The notes under the pieces were generated by a model. That model had not been told where the DNA came from and ran no database searches. It saw only the letters and a program-made list of their open reading frames with translations. Below, piece after piece: positions 32,541 through 40,498 of a stretch of 64,000 nucleotides of DNA. Position 1 is the stretch's first letter. Each line of letters begins with the position of its first letter. Source of the stretch: Candidatus Methylomirabilota bacterium (GTDB lineage: Bacteria > Methylomirabilota > Methylomirabilia > Rokubacteriales > DASRDR01). The stretch is from contig DASYQW010000065.1 of assembly GCA_036005065.1 (NCBI GenBank), positions 42,985 to 106,984 of the forward strand. The letters are read 5' to 3'. The position numbers and the translations under genes were made by a program.

Positions 32541-33778
32541 ATCCTGCCCCTCGACGCGCCCAGCCTATCACGCCGGACGGCGGGCGGGATGAGGCTCAGG
32601 CCCGCGGCAGTGGCGGCGATGGCGGACGCCACCAGGAACGCGTCGGTGAAGGCGCGCGCGGTCGCGTCGGCCTCCGCCGCGCCGAGCCCCCGATAGAGCG
32701 CGAGCCGACCCTCGTAGACGAACGTCGCCAGCCCCGCGCCCGTGACGATGCCGCCCCGGCGCATCAGCACGACGAGGCTTCCCGCCCAGCCCTGCCGCGC
32801 GCGCGGCAGGGCCCCCATCACGTAGTGCATGTTGGGAGCGGCAAACAGGCCGACCCCGCCGCCGGCCAGCAGGAGGGCAAGGGCGATCGCGACGGGCGAA
32901 GACGTGGCGTCGAGCCGGCTCGTCAGCAGGAGCCCGACCGCCTCGGCGCCGAGGGCCACGGGCACCAGGCGCCGCGCGCCCCGGCGATCGGCCCACAGGC
33001 CGCCGGCCGGCGCTCCCAGGGCCGTCGCCAGCGCCCCGGCGGCGAACAGCACGCCGCCCGGGCCGGCCCCGAGGCCGCGCCGCTCCAGCAGATAGTAGGG
33101 AACCAGGAGCCAGACGAAGAAGAGCGCGCCGTTGGCGAGGACGTTGACCGCGTTGGCCACGACGAACGTCCGCCGATCGGCGACCGCGTGGGCGGTCGGG
33201 GGCGCCTCCATGCGGGTGGGACCCGGGAGCTCCCGCGGCCGGGCGCGCCAGACGAGCACGAGGGCGGCCAGGGCGAGCGGCAGGCGGGTGAGATAGACGG
33301 CCCGCCATCCCCACGCCGTCACCAGGGCGCCGCCGGCGAGCGGGCCGAGCACCGCCCCGGCGCCGAAGGCGAGGTTGAACCAGCCCAGGGCCCGCTGCCG
33401 CTCGGCATCCCGGCTCGCCAGGGTGACCAGGGCCGGCGCGCTGCCGAAGATGAGCGCGGCCCCGACGCCCTGAAGCACGCGGCCGCCGAGCAGCCAGCCG
33501 AACGCCGGCGCGCCGCCGCAGAGAAGGAACGCCGCCGCGGTGAGGGCGAGCCCGAGGACGAAGACCCGGTGGTGCCCGCTCCGATCGGCGAGCCAGCCGG
33601 CGGGAAGCAGCAGACAGGCGTCGGTCAAGACGTAGGCGATGACGACCCACTGGATCGCGGAGACAGGACGCCCGAAGGCCGCCGAGATCGCGGGAAAGGC
33701 GATGTTGACCGCGGAGTCCAGCGTGACGGGAAAGACGCCGAGACCGGCGAGGAGGACGGTGATGCGCGAGGCGCTCAG
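32537..33778 (-). CDS. MFS transporter (DHA2-like), apparent CTG start
   Basis: A major facilitator of about 413 residues with 12 hydrophobic segments, the loop LADRSGHHRVFVLGLAL between helices 2 and 3, and GRVLQGVGAALIFGSAPALV. This pattern is close to drug/metabolite exporters. No ATG, GTG or TTG codon exists between the end of the lpdA gene and residue about 55 of the conserved sequence. The only fitting start is CTG 33778, which overlaps the lpdA stop as CTGA and lies directly ahead of the first helix (ITVLLAGLGVFPVTLDSAVN). Its stop overlaps the hydrolase ATG. The substrate is unknown; linkage to hydrolase and amidase suggests an organic acid, ester or amide. Confidence 0.82.
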   Translation of the reverse strand: MSASRITVLLAGLGVFPVTLDSAVNIAFPAISAAFGRPVSAIQWVVIAYVLTDACLLLPAGWLADRSGHHRVFVLGLALTAAAFLLCGGAPAFGWLLGGRVLQGVGAALIFGSAPALVTLASRDAERQRALGWFNLAFGAGAVLGPLAGGALVTAWGWRAVYLTRLPLALAALVLVWRARPRELPGPTRMEAPPTAHAVADRRTFVVANAVNVLANGALFFVWLLVPYYLLERRGLGAGPGGVLFAAGALATALGAPAGGLWADRRGARRLVPVALGAEAVGLLLTSRLDATSSPVAIALALLLAGGGVGLFAAPNMHYVMGALPRARQGWAGSLVVLMRRGGIVTGAGLATFVYEGRLALYRGLGAAEADATARAFTDAFLVASAIAATAAGLSLIPPAVRRDRLGASRGRI

Positions 33779-35202
33779 CGGCGGGGCGGCGGGAGATGGA
33801 CCGGGCGGCCGAGGAAGAGCTCGGCGGCCTCGCCGAGCGTCTCCGAGAGCGTCGGGTGTGGGTGAATGGTGGCGGCGATGTCCTCGGCGAGGGCGCCCAT
33901 CTCGACGGCGAGCGTGCCCTCGGCGATGAGGTCGCCCGCGTGCGGCCCGACGAGACCCAGGCCGAGGAGGCGTCCGGTGCCAGCCTCGAAGGTGAGCTTG
34001 GTGAGCCCGTCCGGGCGCCCCATCGCCACGGCGCGCCCCGACGCCGACCACGGCATCTTCACCGTCCGGACGTCGACCCCCCGCGCCCGCGCGGCTTCCT
34101 CGGTCAGACCGGCCCAGGCCACCTCGGGATCCGTGAAGACCACGGCCGGAATCGCCTGGGGCTCGAAGGCGGCGGGCCGCCCGGCGATCGCCTCCGCCGC
34201 CACCAGGCCCTCCGCCATCGCCTTGTGGGCGAGCATCGGCTCGCCGGCCACGTCGCCGACCGCGTAGATGCGGGGCACGCTCGTTTGCCGCCGCGCATCG
34301 ACCTCGATGAAGCCCCGGGGATCGAGCCGGACGCCGATTCGCTCGAGGCCCAGCTCGGCGGTGTGCGGGCGGCGGCCGACGGCGACCAGCACCTGCTCGA
34401 CCTCGAGCTGGCCCGGCGCGCCCTCGCCGGCGAGCTCGACCACCGCCCCGCTGTCCGTCTCGCGGACCGCCGTGACCTTCGTCCGGAGGTGGATCTGCTT
34501 GAAGAGGCCCGCCAGGCGGCGGGCGAGCGGCGCCACCAGATCGCGGTCCACGCCCGGCAGGAGGCCGTCCATCAGCTCGACGACCGTGACCTCGGATCCC
34601 AGCGCGGCGTAGACGGTGCCCAGCTCGAGCCCGATGTAGCCTCCGCCGACCACGAGGAGGCGGGAGGGCACGGCCGGCAGCGCGAGAGCCGCGGCGGAAT
34701 CCCAGATCCGCGGGCTGGGCTGGTCGAGCCCCGGCAGCGTCGTCGGACGCGCGCCGGTGGCCACGATCGCGTGCTTGAAGCGGAGCGTGGCGGGCGGGGC
34801 GTCCTCCGACGCGACCTGCACCGTGTGGGCGTCGGCGAAGCGGGCCTGCCCCGCCACCACGTCGACGCCCCGCACGCGGGCGAGCCCGGCCAGGCCCTGG
34901 GCGAGCTTCACGATCGAGGCCGCCGTCCACTCGCGGAGGCGATCGAGAACCAGCCGGGGCGGCGCGAACTCGAGCCCGGCCGCCCGGGCCTCGGCCGCGT
35001 CGTGCACGAGAGCGGCGAGGCCGAGGAGCGCCTTGGACGGGATGCAGCCCACGTGCAGGCACTCACCGCCCAGGGGCCCGCGCGCATCGACGATCACGGT
35101 CTCGAGGCCGAGGTCGGCGACCCGGAAGCCGGCCGCGTACCCGCCGGGACCACCGCCGATCACGACGACGTCGACCTCGCGCGGGAGCTCTCCCACGACC
35201 AT
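33775..35202 (-). CDS. lpdA: Dihydrolipoamide dehydrogenase (E3)
   Basis: A 475-residue FAD/NAD disulfide oxidoreductase that reoxidises the lipoyl groups of the linked E2. It shows the FAD-binding GGGPGGYAA (16-24), redox-active disulfide GGECLHVGCIPSK (Cys48 and Cys53), the NAD-binding VVGGGYIGLELG, AVGDVAGEPMLAHKAMAEG, and the C-terminal catalytic His-Glu in IHPHPTLSE. No lipoyl domain is fused to it. It follows E2 by 109 bases and overlaps the CTG of the MFS gene. The assignment is firm. Confidence 0.96.
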   Translation of the reverse strand: MVVGELPREVDVVVIGGGPGGYAAGFRVADLGLETVIVDARGPLGGECLHVGCIPSKALLGLAALVHDAAEARAAGLEFAPPRLVLDRLREWTAASIVKLAQGLAGLARVRGVDVVAGQARFADAHTVQVASEDAPPATLRFKHAIVATGARPTTLPGLDQPSPRIWDSAAALALPAVPSRLLVVGGGYIGLELGTVYAALGSEVTVVELMDGLLPGVDRDLVAPLARRLAGLFKQIHLRTKVTAVRETDSGAVVELAGEGAPGQLEVEQVLVAVGRRPHTAELGLERIGVRLDPRGFIEVDARRQTSVPRIYAVGDVAGEPMLAHKAMAEGLVAAEAIAGRPAAFEPQAIPAVVFTDPEVAWAGLTEEAARARGVDVRTVKMPWSASGRAVAMGRPDGLTKLTFEAGTGRLLGLGLVGPHAGDLIAEGTLAVEMGALAEDIAATIHPHPTLSETLGEAAELFLGRPVHLPPPRR

Positions 35203-35311
35203 GGTCAGCCGGGCTCTCAGTTCAGCTTGGGGCGGGAGCGCCTGCTGTCGCTCCCCGCTGCTTCCCGTCGTCCCTGCCCGGCCCGTCCCGCCTCAACTCC
35301 GTCACCGGCTC

Positions 35312-36640
35312 TCAGGCGTCCAGCAGAAGACGCTCGGGGTCCTCGAGCAGCCGCACCAGCTCGGCGCTGAGGCGGGCGGCCTCCATCCCGTCGATCACGC
35401 GATGGTCGAAGGCCAGCGAGAGCGGAAGGATCAGGCGGACGACCACCTGGCCGTCCCGCACGACCGGCATCTCGCGCGCCCGGCCCAGCCCGAGGATCGC
35501 CACCTCGGGGTAGTTGATGATCGGCGTCGCGCCCGTGCCGCCGAGCGCCCCGGTGTTCGTCACCGTGAAGGTTCCGCCACGCAGCTCCTCGAGCGTGGCC
35601 TTGCCCTCGCGGGCTCGCCCCACCAGCTGAGAGAGCTCCACGGCCAGGTCACGGATGCGCTTCTGGTCGACGTCCCGCACGACCGGCACCACCAGGCCGC
35701 GCTCGGTGTCCACCGCCACGCCGATGTGGTAGTAGCGCTTCAGGACGAGCTCGCCCGTCCGGTGGTCGAGGCTCGCGTTGAAACGCGGATGCCCCTTCAG
35801 GACGAGGGCCGCGGCCTTGATCACGAGCACGGTGAGCGTGAGGTCGCCCCCGCCGTCGCGGACGCGGGCCTGGTGACGGCGGCGGAGCGCCTCGAGCGCG
35901 GTGATGTCGGCCTCGTCGTGCTGGGTGACGTGGGGAATGACCGCCCAGGCGAGCGCGAGATGCTCGGCGCTCCGGCGGCGGATGCCTCGAAGCGGCTCGC
36001 GCTCGATGGGCCCCCACTGCTCGAAGCGCGGGAGCGGCGGCAGCTCGACGCGAAGCTCGAGGGGCCGCCCGGGCTCGGCTTCGCGCGCCTCAGCCGGGCC
36101 CGCGGGGACCGTCGCCGCACCCCGCGTGGGGGAGTCTGAGGGGGGGAGCTTCCCCCCCTCAGCCCGAACACTCCGGACATCTTCGTCCGTGATCCGCCCG
36201 CCGGGTCCGGTGCCCTTCACGCCCGCCAGCTCGACCCCGAGCTCGCGGGCGAGGCGCCGGGTGGCCGGCGTCGCCGCCGGAGGGATCGTTCGGGCTGGGG
36301 GGGGCACGCTGTCCCCCCCGAACCCCTCCACGCGGGGTTCGGCGACGCTCACCGCCGGCCCCCCAGGTCTGGCGGTAATTTTCTCCTGAGCCCGATCACT
36401 CCCCCCGTCTCCGAAGCTCATCAGCACGGAGCCGACCTTGACACGCTGGCCCGGTCGCACGTGAATCTTCGCGACCCGGCCGCCGAAGGGCGAGGGCAGC
36501 TCGACCTGAGCTTTCTCGGTCTCCACCAGGAGGACCGCCTGGTCCTCCTTGATCTCCTCGCCCTCGGCGACGAGAACCTGGACGATCTCCGCCTCGGTCA
36601 GACCCTCACCGAGATCGGGCAGCTTGAATTCTCGAGCCAT
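35312..36640 (-). CDS. pdhC: Dihydrolipoamide acyltransferase (PDH E2)
   Basis: A 442-residue E2 that transfers the acyl group from lipoate to CoA and forms the core of the complex. It has one N-terminal lipoyl domain (1-77) with lipoyl Lys43 in ETEKAQVE, a peripheral-subunit-binding domain (about 120-152, TPATRRLARELGVEL to GGRITDEDV) and a catalytic domain (about 195-442) with DHRVIDG (412-418; His413 and Asp417). Both linkers are encoded by GC-palindromic DNA (36136-36162 and 36290-36341) that resembles the intergenic elements. The ATG at 36640 has a GGGGAGG ribosome site five bases upstream. The E1 type nearby suggests pyruvate as substrate. Confidence 0.93.
   Translation of the reverse strand: MAREFKLPDLGEGLTEAEIVQVLVAEGEEIKEDQAVLLVETEKAQVELPSPFGGRVAKIHVRPGQRVKVGSVLMSFGDGGSDRAQEKITARPGGPAVSVAEPRVEGFGGDSVPPPARTIPPAATPATRRLARELGVELAGVKGTGPGGRITDEDVRSVRAEGGKLPPSDSPTRGAATVPAGPAEAREAEPGRPLELRVELPPLPRFEQWGPIEREPLRGIRRRSAEHLALAWAVIPHVTQHDEADITALEALRRRHQARVRDGGGDLTLTVLVIKAAALVLKGHPRFNASLDHRTGELVLKRYYHIGVAVDTERGLVVPVVRDVDQKRIRDLAVELSQLVGRAREGKATLEELRGGTFTVTNTGALGGTGATPIINYPEVAILGLGRAREMPVVRDGQVVVRLILPLSLAFDHRVIDGMEAARLSAELVRLLEDPERLLLDA
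36136..36162. repeat. Perfect 12-bp inverted repeat inside the E2 gene
   Basis: CTGAGGGGGGGA (36136-36147) and TCCCCCCCTCAG (36151-36162) flank a GCT centre, within the codons of the linker between the subunit-binding and catalytic domains. The translated segment is low-complexity (EGGKLPPSDSP). Confidence 0.8.
36290..36341. repeat. Compound palindrome inside the E2 gene
   Basis: A GTTCGGG-rich arm near 36288 pairs with CCCCCCCGAAC ending near 36323, with a small bulge. A second stem CGAACCCC/GGGGTTCG follows at about 36319-36341. It encodes the linker after the lipoyl domain (PRVEGFGGDSVPPP). Confidence 0.65.
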
Positions 36641-36676
36641 GCGCACCTCCCCGCCGGGGGAGCCGGGGAAAGGGAG

Positions 36677-37669
36677 CTAGAAGCGAAGGGTCTCGCGGAC
36701 GGCGCTCAGCACGTGCTCCGCGTCGGGGAGCCAGCCCCGCTCCCGCGCAAACCCCGGGTAGACGACGTCGGGCGCCGTGACCCGGCGGATCGGCGCCTGG
36801 AGCTGGAGGAACGCGGTCTCGACGATGCGGGCCATCACCTCGGCGCCGACGCCACAGTTCCGCTGCGCTTCGTGGGCGACCACGGCGCGCCCGGTCTTCC
36901 GCACCGAGGCCGCGATCGCCTCTCCGTCCATGGGCGAGATCGACAGGAGGTCGATCACCTCGATCTCGGCGCCGTCCTCGACCTTCACCCGGTCGGCCAC
37001 CTCGAGGCACTTGTGGAGCATGCTGCCGTAAGCGATCAGCGTCAGGTCCGTCCCCTCCCGGGCGACCCGCGCCTGGCCGATCGGCCAGGTCTCCTCGGCA
37101 TCGGGGACCTCCTCCCGGACGGCGTGGTAGAGCGCCTTCGGCTCGAAGAAGACGACCGGGTCGGGGTCCCGGATGGCGCTCACCAGGAGCGCCCGGGCGA
37201 TCCGGGGGGCCGAGGGGATGACGATCTTGAGGCCCGGCGTGTGGGCGTAGTAGGCCTCCTCGCTCTCCGAGTGGTGCTCCAGGGCGCGGATCCCTCCGCC
37301 GTAGGGCATGCGGATCACCATCTGGATGTGGTACCGCCCCCGGGTGCGGGCGCGGTAGCGGGCGGCGTGGTTCTCGATCTGGTGGAAGGCCTGGAAGGCG
37401 AAGCCCGAGAACTGGATCTCGGGGATGGGCTTGAGACCGTAGATGGCCATCCCGACGGCCATCCCGACGATCGCGCCCTCGGCCAGCGGGGTGTCGATCA
37501 CCCGCTGCTCGCCGAACTTCTTGAGCAGCCCCTCGGTGACGCGGAAGACTCCCTCGTCGACGCCGACGTCCTCGCCGAGCACCATGACGTCGTCGTCCCG
37601 CTCCATCTCCTGGTGGAGGGCGAGGTTGATCGCCTTGACCATCGTCAGCTTGCGGGTCTCGTTGGCCAT
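36677..37669 (-). CDS. pdhB: Pyruvate dehydrogenase E1 beta subunit
   Basis: A 330-residue E1 beta subunit of the alpha2beta2 2-oxoacid dehydrogenase type. Visible blocks are VMVLGEDVGVDEGVFRVTEG (ThDP/E1 contact), DTPLAEGAIVGMAVGMA, EIQFSGFAFQAFHQIENHAA and the C-terminal VTAPDVVYPGF. The overall pattern follows the Gram-positive/cyanobacterial PdhB, so pyruvate is the likely substrate; branched-chain oxoacid enzymes are the alternative. It has a GAGGAG ribosome site and lies 75 bases after E1 alpha and 36 bases before E2. Confidence 0.93.
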   Translation of the reverse strand: MANETRKLTMVKAINLALHQEMERDDDVMVLGEDVGVDEGVFRVTEGLLKKFGEQRVIDTPLAEGAIVGMAVGMAIYGLKPIPEIQFSGFAFQAFHQIENHAARYRARTRGRYHIQMVIRMPYGGGIRALEHHSESEEAYYAHTPGLKIVIPSAPRIARALLVSAIRDPDPVVFFEPKALYHAVREEVPDAEETWPIGQARVAREGTDLTLIAYGSMLHKCLEVADRVKVEDGAEIEVIDLLSISPMDGEAIAASVRKTGRAVVAHEAQRNCGVGAEVMARIVETAFLQLQAPIRRVTAPDVVYPGFARERGWLPDAEHVLSAVRETLRF

Positions 37670-37744
37670 ATGGCGAGCTCCTCAGTTCCGCGGCTTCCCG
37701 TCGTCCACGCACGGCAGCGTCGCCATCATTCCTTCACGCGCTCC

Positions 37745-38839
37745 TCAGCTCGGCGGAGTTTCCCCGATCTCCGCGAGGTGGTGGACCAGCGCCTCCCGCT
37801 GCGCTTCGAGCTCCGGGGGACGCTCGGCGTAGACGTGCTCGAAGACCTCCAGGAGGTTCGGCTTCATCCGCGCCTCGGCCCGCTCGATCGCACCCCGGAT
37901 CTCGGCGTCCACCTCCGCCTCGAGCTCGGCGTGCGTCCGCTCGTCCACGACTCCCTTGGCCTCGACGTAGCGCCGGAATCGGATGAGCGGCTCCTTGGCC
38001 TCCCACGTCTTGACTTCTTCCTCGCTCCGGTACTTGGTGGGGTCGTCGGCGGTCGTGTGCATCGACAGGCGGTACGTCACCGTCTCGATCAACGTGGGCC
38101 CGCCGCCCTGACGGGCCCGTTCCACCGCTTCCTGGGTGGCGACGCAGACGGCCAGGACATCGTTGCCGTCCACCTGGATCCCCGGGAACCCGTAGGCCGT
38201 CGCCTTCTGGGCCAGCGTCTTGGCCCGGGTCTGCCGCGAGCGCGGGACGGAGATCGCCCACTGGTTGTTCAGGATCAGGAAGATCAGCGGCACCTGGAAG
38301 ACCCCGGCGAAGTTCATCGCTTCCTGGCAGTCCCCGTGGGAGGTCGCCCCGTCGCCCAGATAGGCCAGGGTGACGCTCCCCTCCCCCTTGTAGCGGGCCG
38401 CGTAGGCGACGCCGACCGCGTGGGGGAGCTGGCTCGCGATGGGAATGCAGAGGGGGAGATCCCGATTGCCGTCCGGCACCCGCATCCCTTCGGCGAAGCC
38501 CGCGTAATAGAGCACGAGGTTGTCGAGCGGCCAGCCGCGCCACATGTAGGCCGGCCACTCGCGGTAATACGGGACGACCCAGTCGGTCGGCCGGAGCGCA
38601 TAGACGCTGCCGAGGACCGCGGCCTCGTGACCCCGCGTGGGGCCGAAGGTGCCGATCCGGCCCTGACGCTGCAGGCGCAGCATCCGCTCGTCGAATCGCC
38701 GGGAGAGGAGGAACGTGCGGTAGAGACGCTTGAGGTCGTCGGGGGGGATCTTCGGTTCCAGCTTGGTATCGACGTTGCCTTCCGGGTCCAGGATCGACAA
38801 GTACTCGATGGGAGGGAGGTCGAGGCTCTTTCGCGGCAA
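37745..38839 (-). CDS. pdhA: Pyruvate dehydrogenase E1 alpha subunit
   Basis: A 364-residue E1 alpha subunit that binds ThDP and decarboxylates the oxoacid. It shows GTFGPTRGHEAAVLGS, PYYREWPAYMWRG, YLGDGATSHGDCQEAMNFAG with NNQWAIS (ThDP/Mg motif) and the YRLSMHTTADDPTKYR phosphorylation-loop equivalent. It starts at TTG 38839; this rare start is supported by a strong AAGGAGG site seven bases upstream and by the promoter candidate 32 bases further. It is the first gene of an apparent eight-gene operon ending with the GHL ATPase. Confidence 0.93.
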   Translation of the reverse strand: MPRKSLDLPPIEYLSILDPEGNVDTKLEPKIPPDDLKRLYRTFLLSRRFDERMLRLQRQGRIGTFGPTRGHEAAVLGSVYALRPTDWVVPYYREWPAYMWRGWPLDNLVLYYAGFAEGMRVPDGNRDLPLCIPIASQLPHAVGVAYAARYKGEGSVTLAYLGDGATSHGDCQEAMNFAGVFQVPLIFLILNNQWAISVPRSRQTRAKTLAQKATAYGFPGIQVDGNDVLAVCVATQEAVERARQGGGPTLIETVTYRLSMHTTADDPTKYRSEEEVKTWEAKEPLIRFRRYVEAKGVVDERTHAELEAEVDAEIRGAIERAEARMKPNLLEVFEHVYAERPPELEAQREALVHHLAEIGETPPS

Positions 38840-38870
38840 GTCGGCCTCCTTGGTGAAGTCTCCTACGGTT

Positions 38871-38900
38871 ATTGTCTACCATGGACGCCCGGGCGGTCAA
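38871..38900 (-). promoter_or_regulatory. Promoter candidate of the PDH operon
   Basis: On the minus strand TTGACC (38900-38895) and GACAAT (38876-38871) are 18 bases apart, with about 25 bases of leader before the TTG start of E1 alpha and its AAGGAGG site. Six of the -35 positions but one match consensus; the -10 matches four. Confidence 0.5.
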
Positions 38901-38980
38901 CTTCGCCGGCCGTGAAAAAAATGCACGGGGAGCGTCCGGGCGCGCGCCGCGGTTACGATCGTCGGAGGAAGGGGATCACC

Positions 38981-39835
38981 GTGGTCTGGTACGGGTGGCT
39001 CGGTCTGGGCGTCCTCGTCGTGAGCCAGGCGCTCGTCCCCTGGCGGCTGCCGCCCCTGGCGCGCTGGTACACGCCGATCATGTGGAGCGCCTACATCCTG
39101 CTCGCCGACGCCCTGGTGCTCAGGCGCCGGGGGGCCTCACTCATCCACGACCGGCCGCGCGAGGCCGCCTTCATGGCGACCGTGTCGATCCCGCTCTGGC
39201 TCGTCTTCGAGCTCTACAACCTCCGCCTCCAGAACTGGGACTACTTCGGGGTGCCCGAGCCCCCCTGGCTGGCCGCCCTCGGCTACGCCTGGGCCTTCGC
39301 GACGATCACGCCGGGCCTGTGGGAGACCGCGGCCCTGCTCGACGCCTTCGCGGTGTTCGCCGGCGCTCGAGGCGTGCCGCGGCCGCCCAGCCCGGCCCTG
39401 CTCCGCGCCGGGGTCGCGGTCGGGGCCGTGTTCCTGGTGGTCCCTCCGCTCCTGCCGGCGCCCGCGCGCCCCTGGGCCTTCGGCTTCGTGTGGCTCGGGT
39501 TCGTCCTGCTCCTCGACCCCCTGAACTACCGGGCGGGCCGCCCCTCCTTCACGGCCGCCTGGGCGCGCGGGGACCGGGGCTTCGTCTACCGGTGGCTCCT
39601 GGCCGGGGTCATCTGCGGGGTGCTCTGGGAGTTCTGGAACTACTGGGCCATCGGCCGGTGGGAGTACGTGGGGGTGCCCGTGTTTCCCGACTGGAAGCTC
39701 TTCGCGATGCCGCTGGCCGGCTATCTCGGTTTTCCCCCCTTCGCGCTCGAGGTGTTCGCGATGTATCATTTCGTCCGGCCCCTTGCCGGGTTGTCCGTGA
39801 CGAGGCCAACACTCACTCCGACATCGAGGAGGTGA
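38981..39835 (+). CDS. Multi-helix membrane protein with internal duplication
   Basis: A 284-residue integral membrane protein of unknown function with about seven hydrophobic segments. Two related motifs are visible: residues 76-92 (FELYN, then WDYFGVP) and 216-233 (WEFWN, then WEYVGVP). Each sits at the end of a helix and fits the pattern [FW]-E-x-x-N-x5/6-W-[DE]-Y-x-G-V-P, suggesting an ancient internal duplication. The GTG at 38981 follows a GGAGGAAGGGG ribosome site. It is divergent from the PDH operon and followed after six bases by a small basic protein. The aromatic-acidic motifs could form an active or binding site in the membrane. Confidence 0.72.
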   Translation: MVWYGWLGLGVLVVSQALVPWRLPPLARWYTPIMWSAYILLADALVLRRRGASLIHDRPREAAFMATVSIPLWLVFELYNLRLQNWDYFGVPEPPWLAALGYAWAFATITPGLWETAALLDAFAVFAGARGVPRPPSPALLRAGVAVGAVFLVVPPLLPAPARPWAFGFVWLGFVLLLDPLNYRAGRPSFTAAWARGDRGFVYRWLLAGVICGVLWEFWNYWAIGRWEYVGVPVFPDWKLFAMPLAGYLGFPPFALEVFAMYHFVRPLAGLSVTRPTLTPTSRR

Positions 39836-39841
39836 CCGACG

Positions 39842-40309
39842 GTGGCGACCAAGCGCAGTAAAGGATCGGGAGGGAAGACCAGGGCGAAGAGCGCGGCAAA
39901 ACCCGCGGCCCGGCGGCCGGCCACGAGCGGCGGGGATCGGCGGCGCGGCGACGAGCGCCGGACGCGCGCGGGTAGCAGTGCGATGGGTGGCGGCGGCGCG
40001 CCGGTCGCGCGGACCCCGGAGCGGCGCCCAGCGGCGATCGCGCCGGCCGGGGGCGGGCGGACCGGAGCCAGCGTCTTTTCCGCCGAGCGCGCCCGCGCGC
40101 TCCAGGACGCGATCCAGCGGAGCAAGCTGACCGCCGCGGACCCCTGGGGCTATACGTCCAAGGCGCGGAAGTGGGAGACACGCGCGCGCGAGCTCGCCGA
40201 GCGCCTCGCCCGCGACGGGGAGAGCGCGTCCCTGCGACAGGCCCTCGACGCGCTGAGCGCCGAGGTCGAGCGCGACCGCGACTTCCAGGAGGCTCGCCGG
40301 CTCTTCTAG
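39842..40309 (+). CDS. Basic N-tail protein of unknown function
   Basis: A 155-residue protein. The first 75 residues are Lys/Arg/Ala/Gly-rich and low-complexity (MATKRSKGSGGKTRAKSAAK and on), as in DNA- or RNA-binding tails. The last 75 (SAERARALQDAIQRSKLTAA and on) form a predicted helical domain ending EAARRLF-like. It starts with GTG six bases after the membrane protein gene, so the two are probably co-expressed. No family is recognised. The TAG stop is immediately followed by a palindromic element. Confidence 0.6.
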   Translation: MATKRSKGSGGKTRAKSAAKPAARRPATSGGDRRRGDERRTRAGSSAMGGGGAPVARTPERRPAAIAPAGGGRTGASVFSAERARALQDAIQRSKLTAADPWGYTSKARKWETRARELAERLARDGESASLRQALDALSAEVERDRDFQEARRLF

Positions 40310-40313
40310 GCAG

Positions 40314-40405
40314 TGGGAGGGGGCCTCTGATCGAACGGGCTTCGCCCTTGGGGGCCCCCTCCCAGCCCCACCCCCAGGAAGAGGTTGCGCGGGCCAAGCC
40401 CGCGC
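40314..40405 (+). repeat. Palindromic intergenic element, family 2, copy 1
   Basis: TGGGAGGGGGCC (40314-40325) pairs with GGCCCCCTCCCA (40353-40364), enclosing a nested GGGC/GCCC hairpin. A second hairpin GCGCGGGC/GCCCGCGC (40387-40405) follows. The same two hairpins in the same order occur at 60688-60757. The element begins four bases after a TAG stop. The remaining gap to 40498 shows weaker similarity to the sequence after the other copy and no gene. Confidence 0.8.
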
Positions 40406-40498
40406 TCGGAGCGGACGATCAGCCCTGTGGCGATTAGGCTTCCCCCGGCGCGCGGTCAGTCCGACAGCTCTTGGGGTCTGCGATCGGCCGCCGCCGGG

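Noticed and set aside
33779..35062. Upstream extension of the MFS gene through lpdA
   Set aside because: The extension overlaps lpdA in another frame and has no membrane or other conserved features. The CTG at 33778 explains the N terminus better.
36461..38980. Plus-strand frame of over 800 codons running into the membrane protein gene
   Set aside because: It is antisense to the E1 alpha, E1 beta and E2 genes, whose motifs and ribosome sites are clear. The real plus-strand gene begins at GTG 38981.
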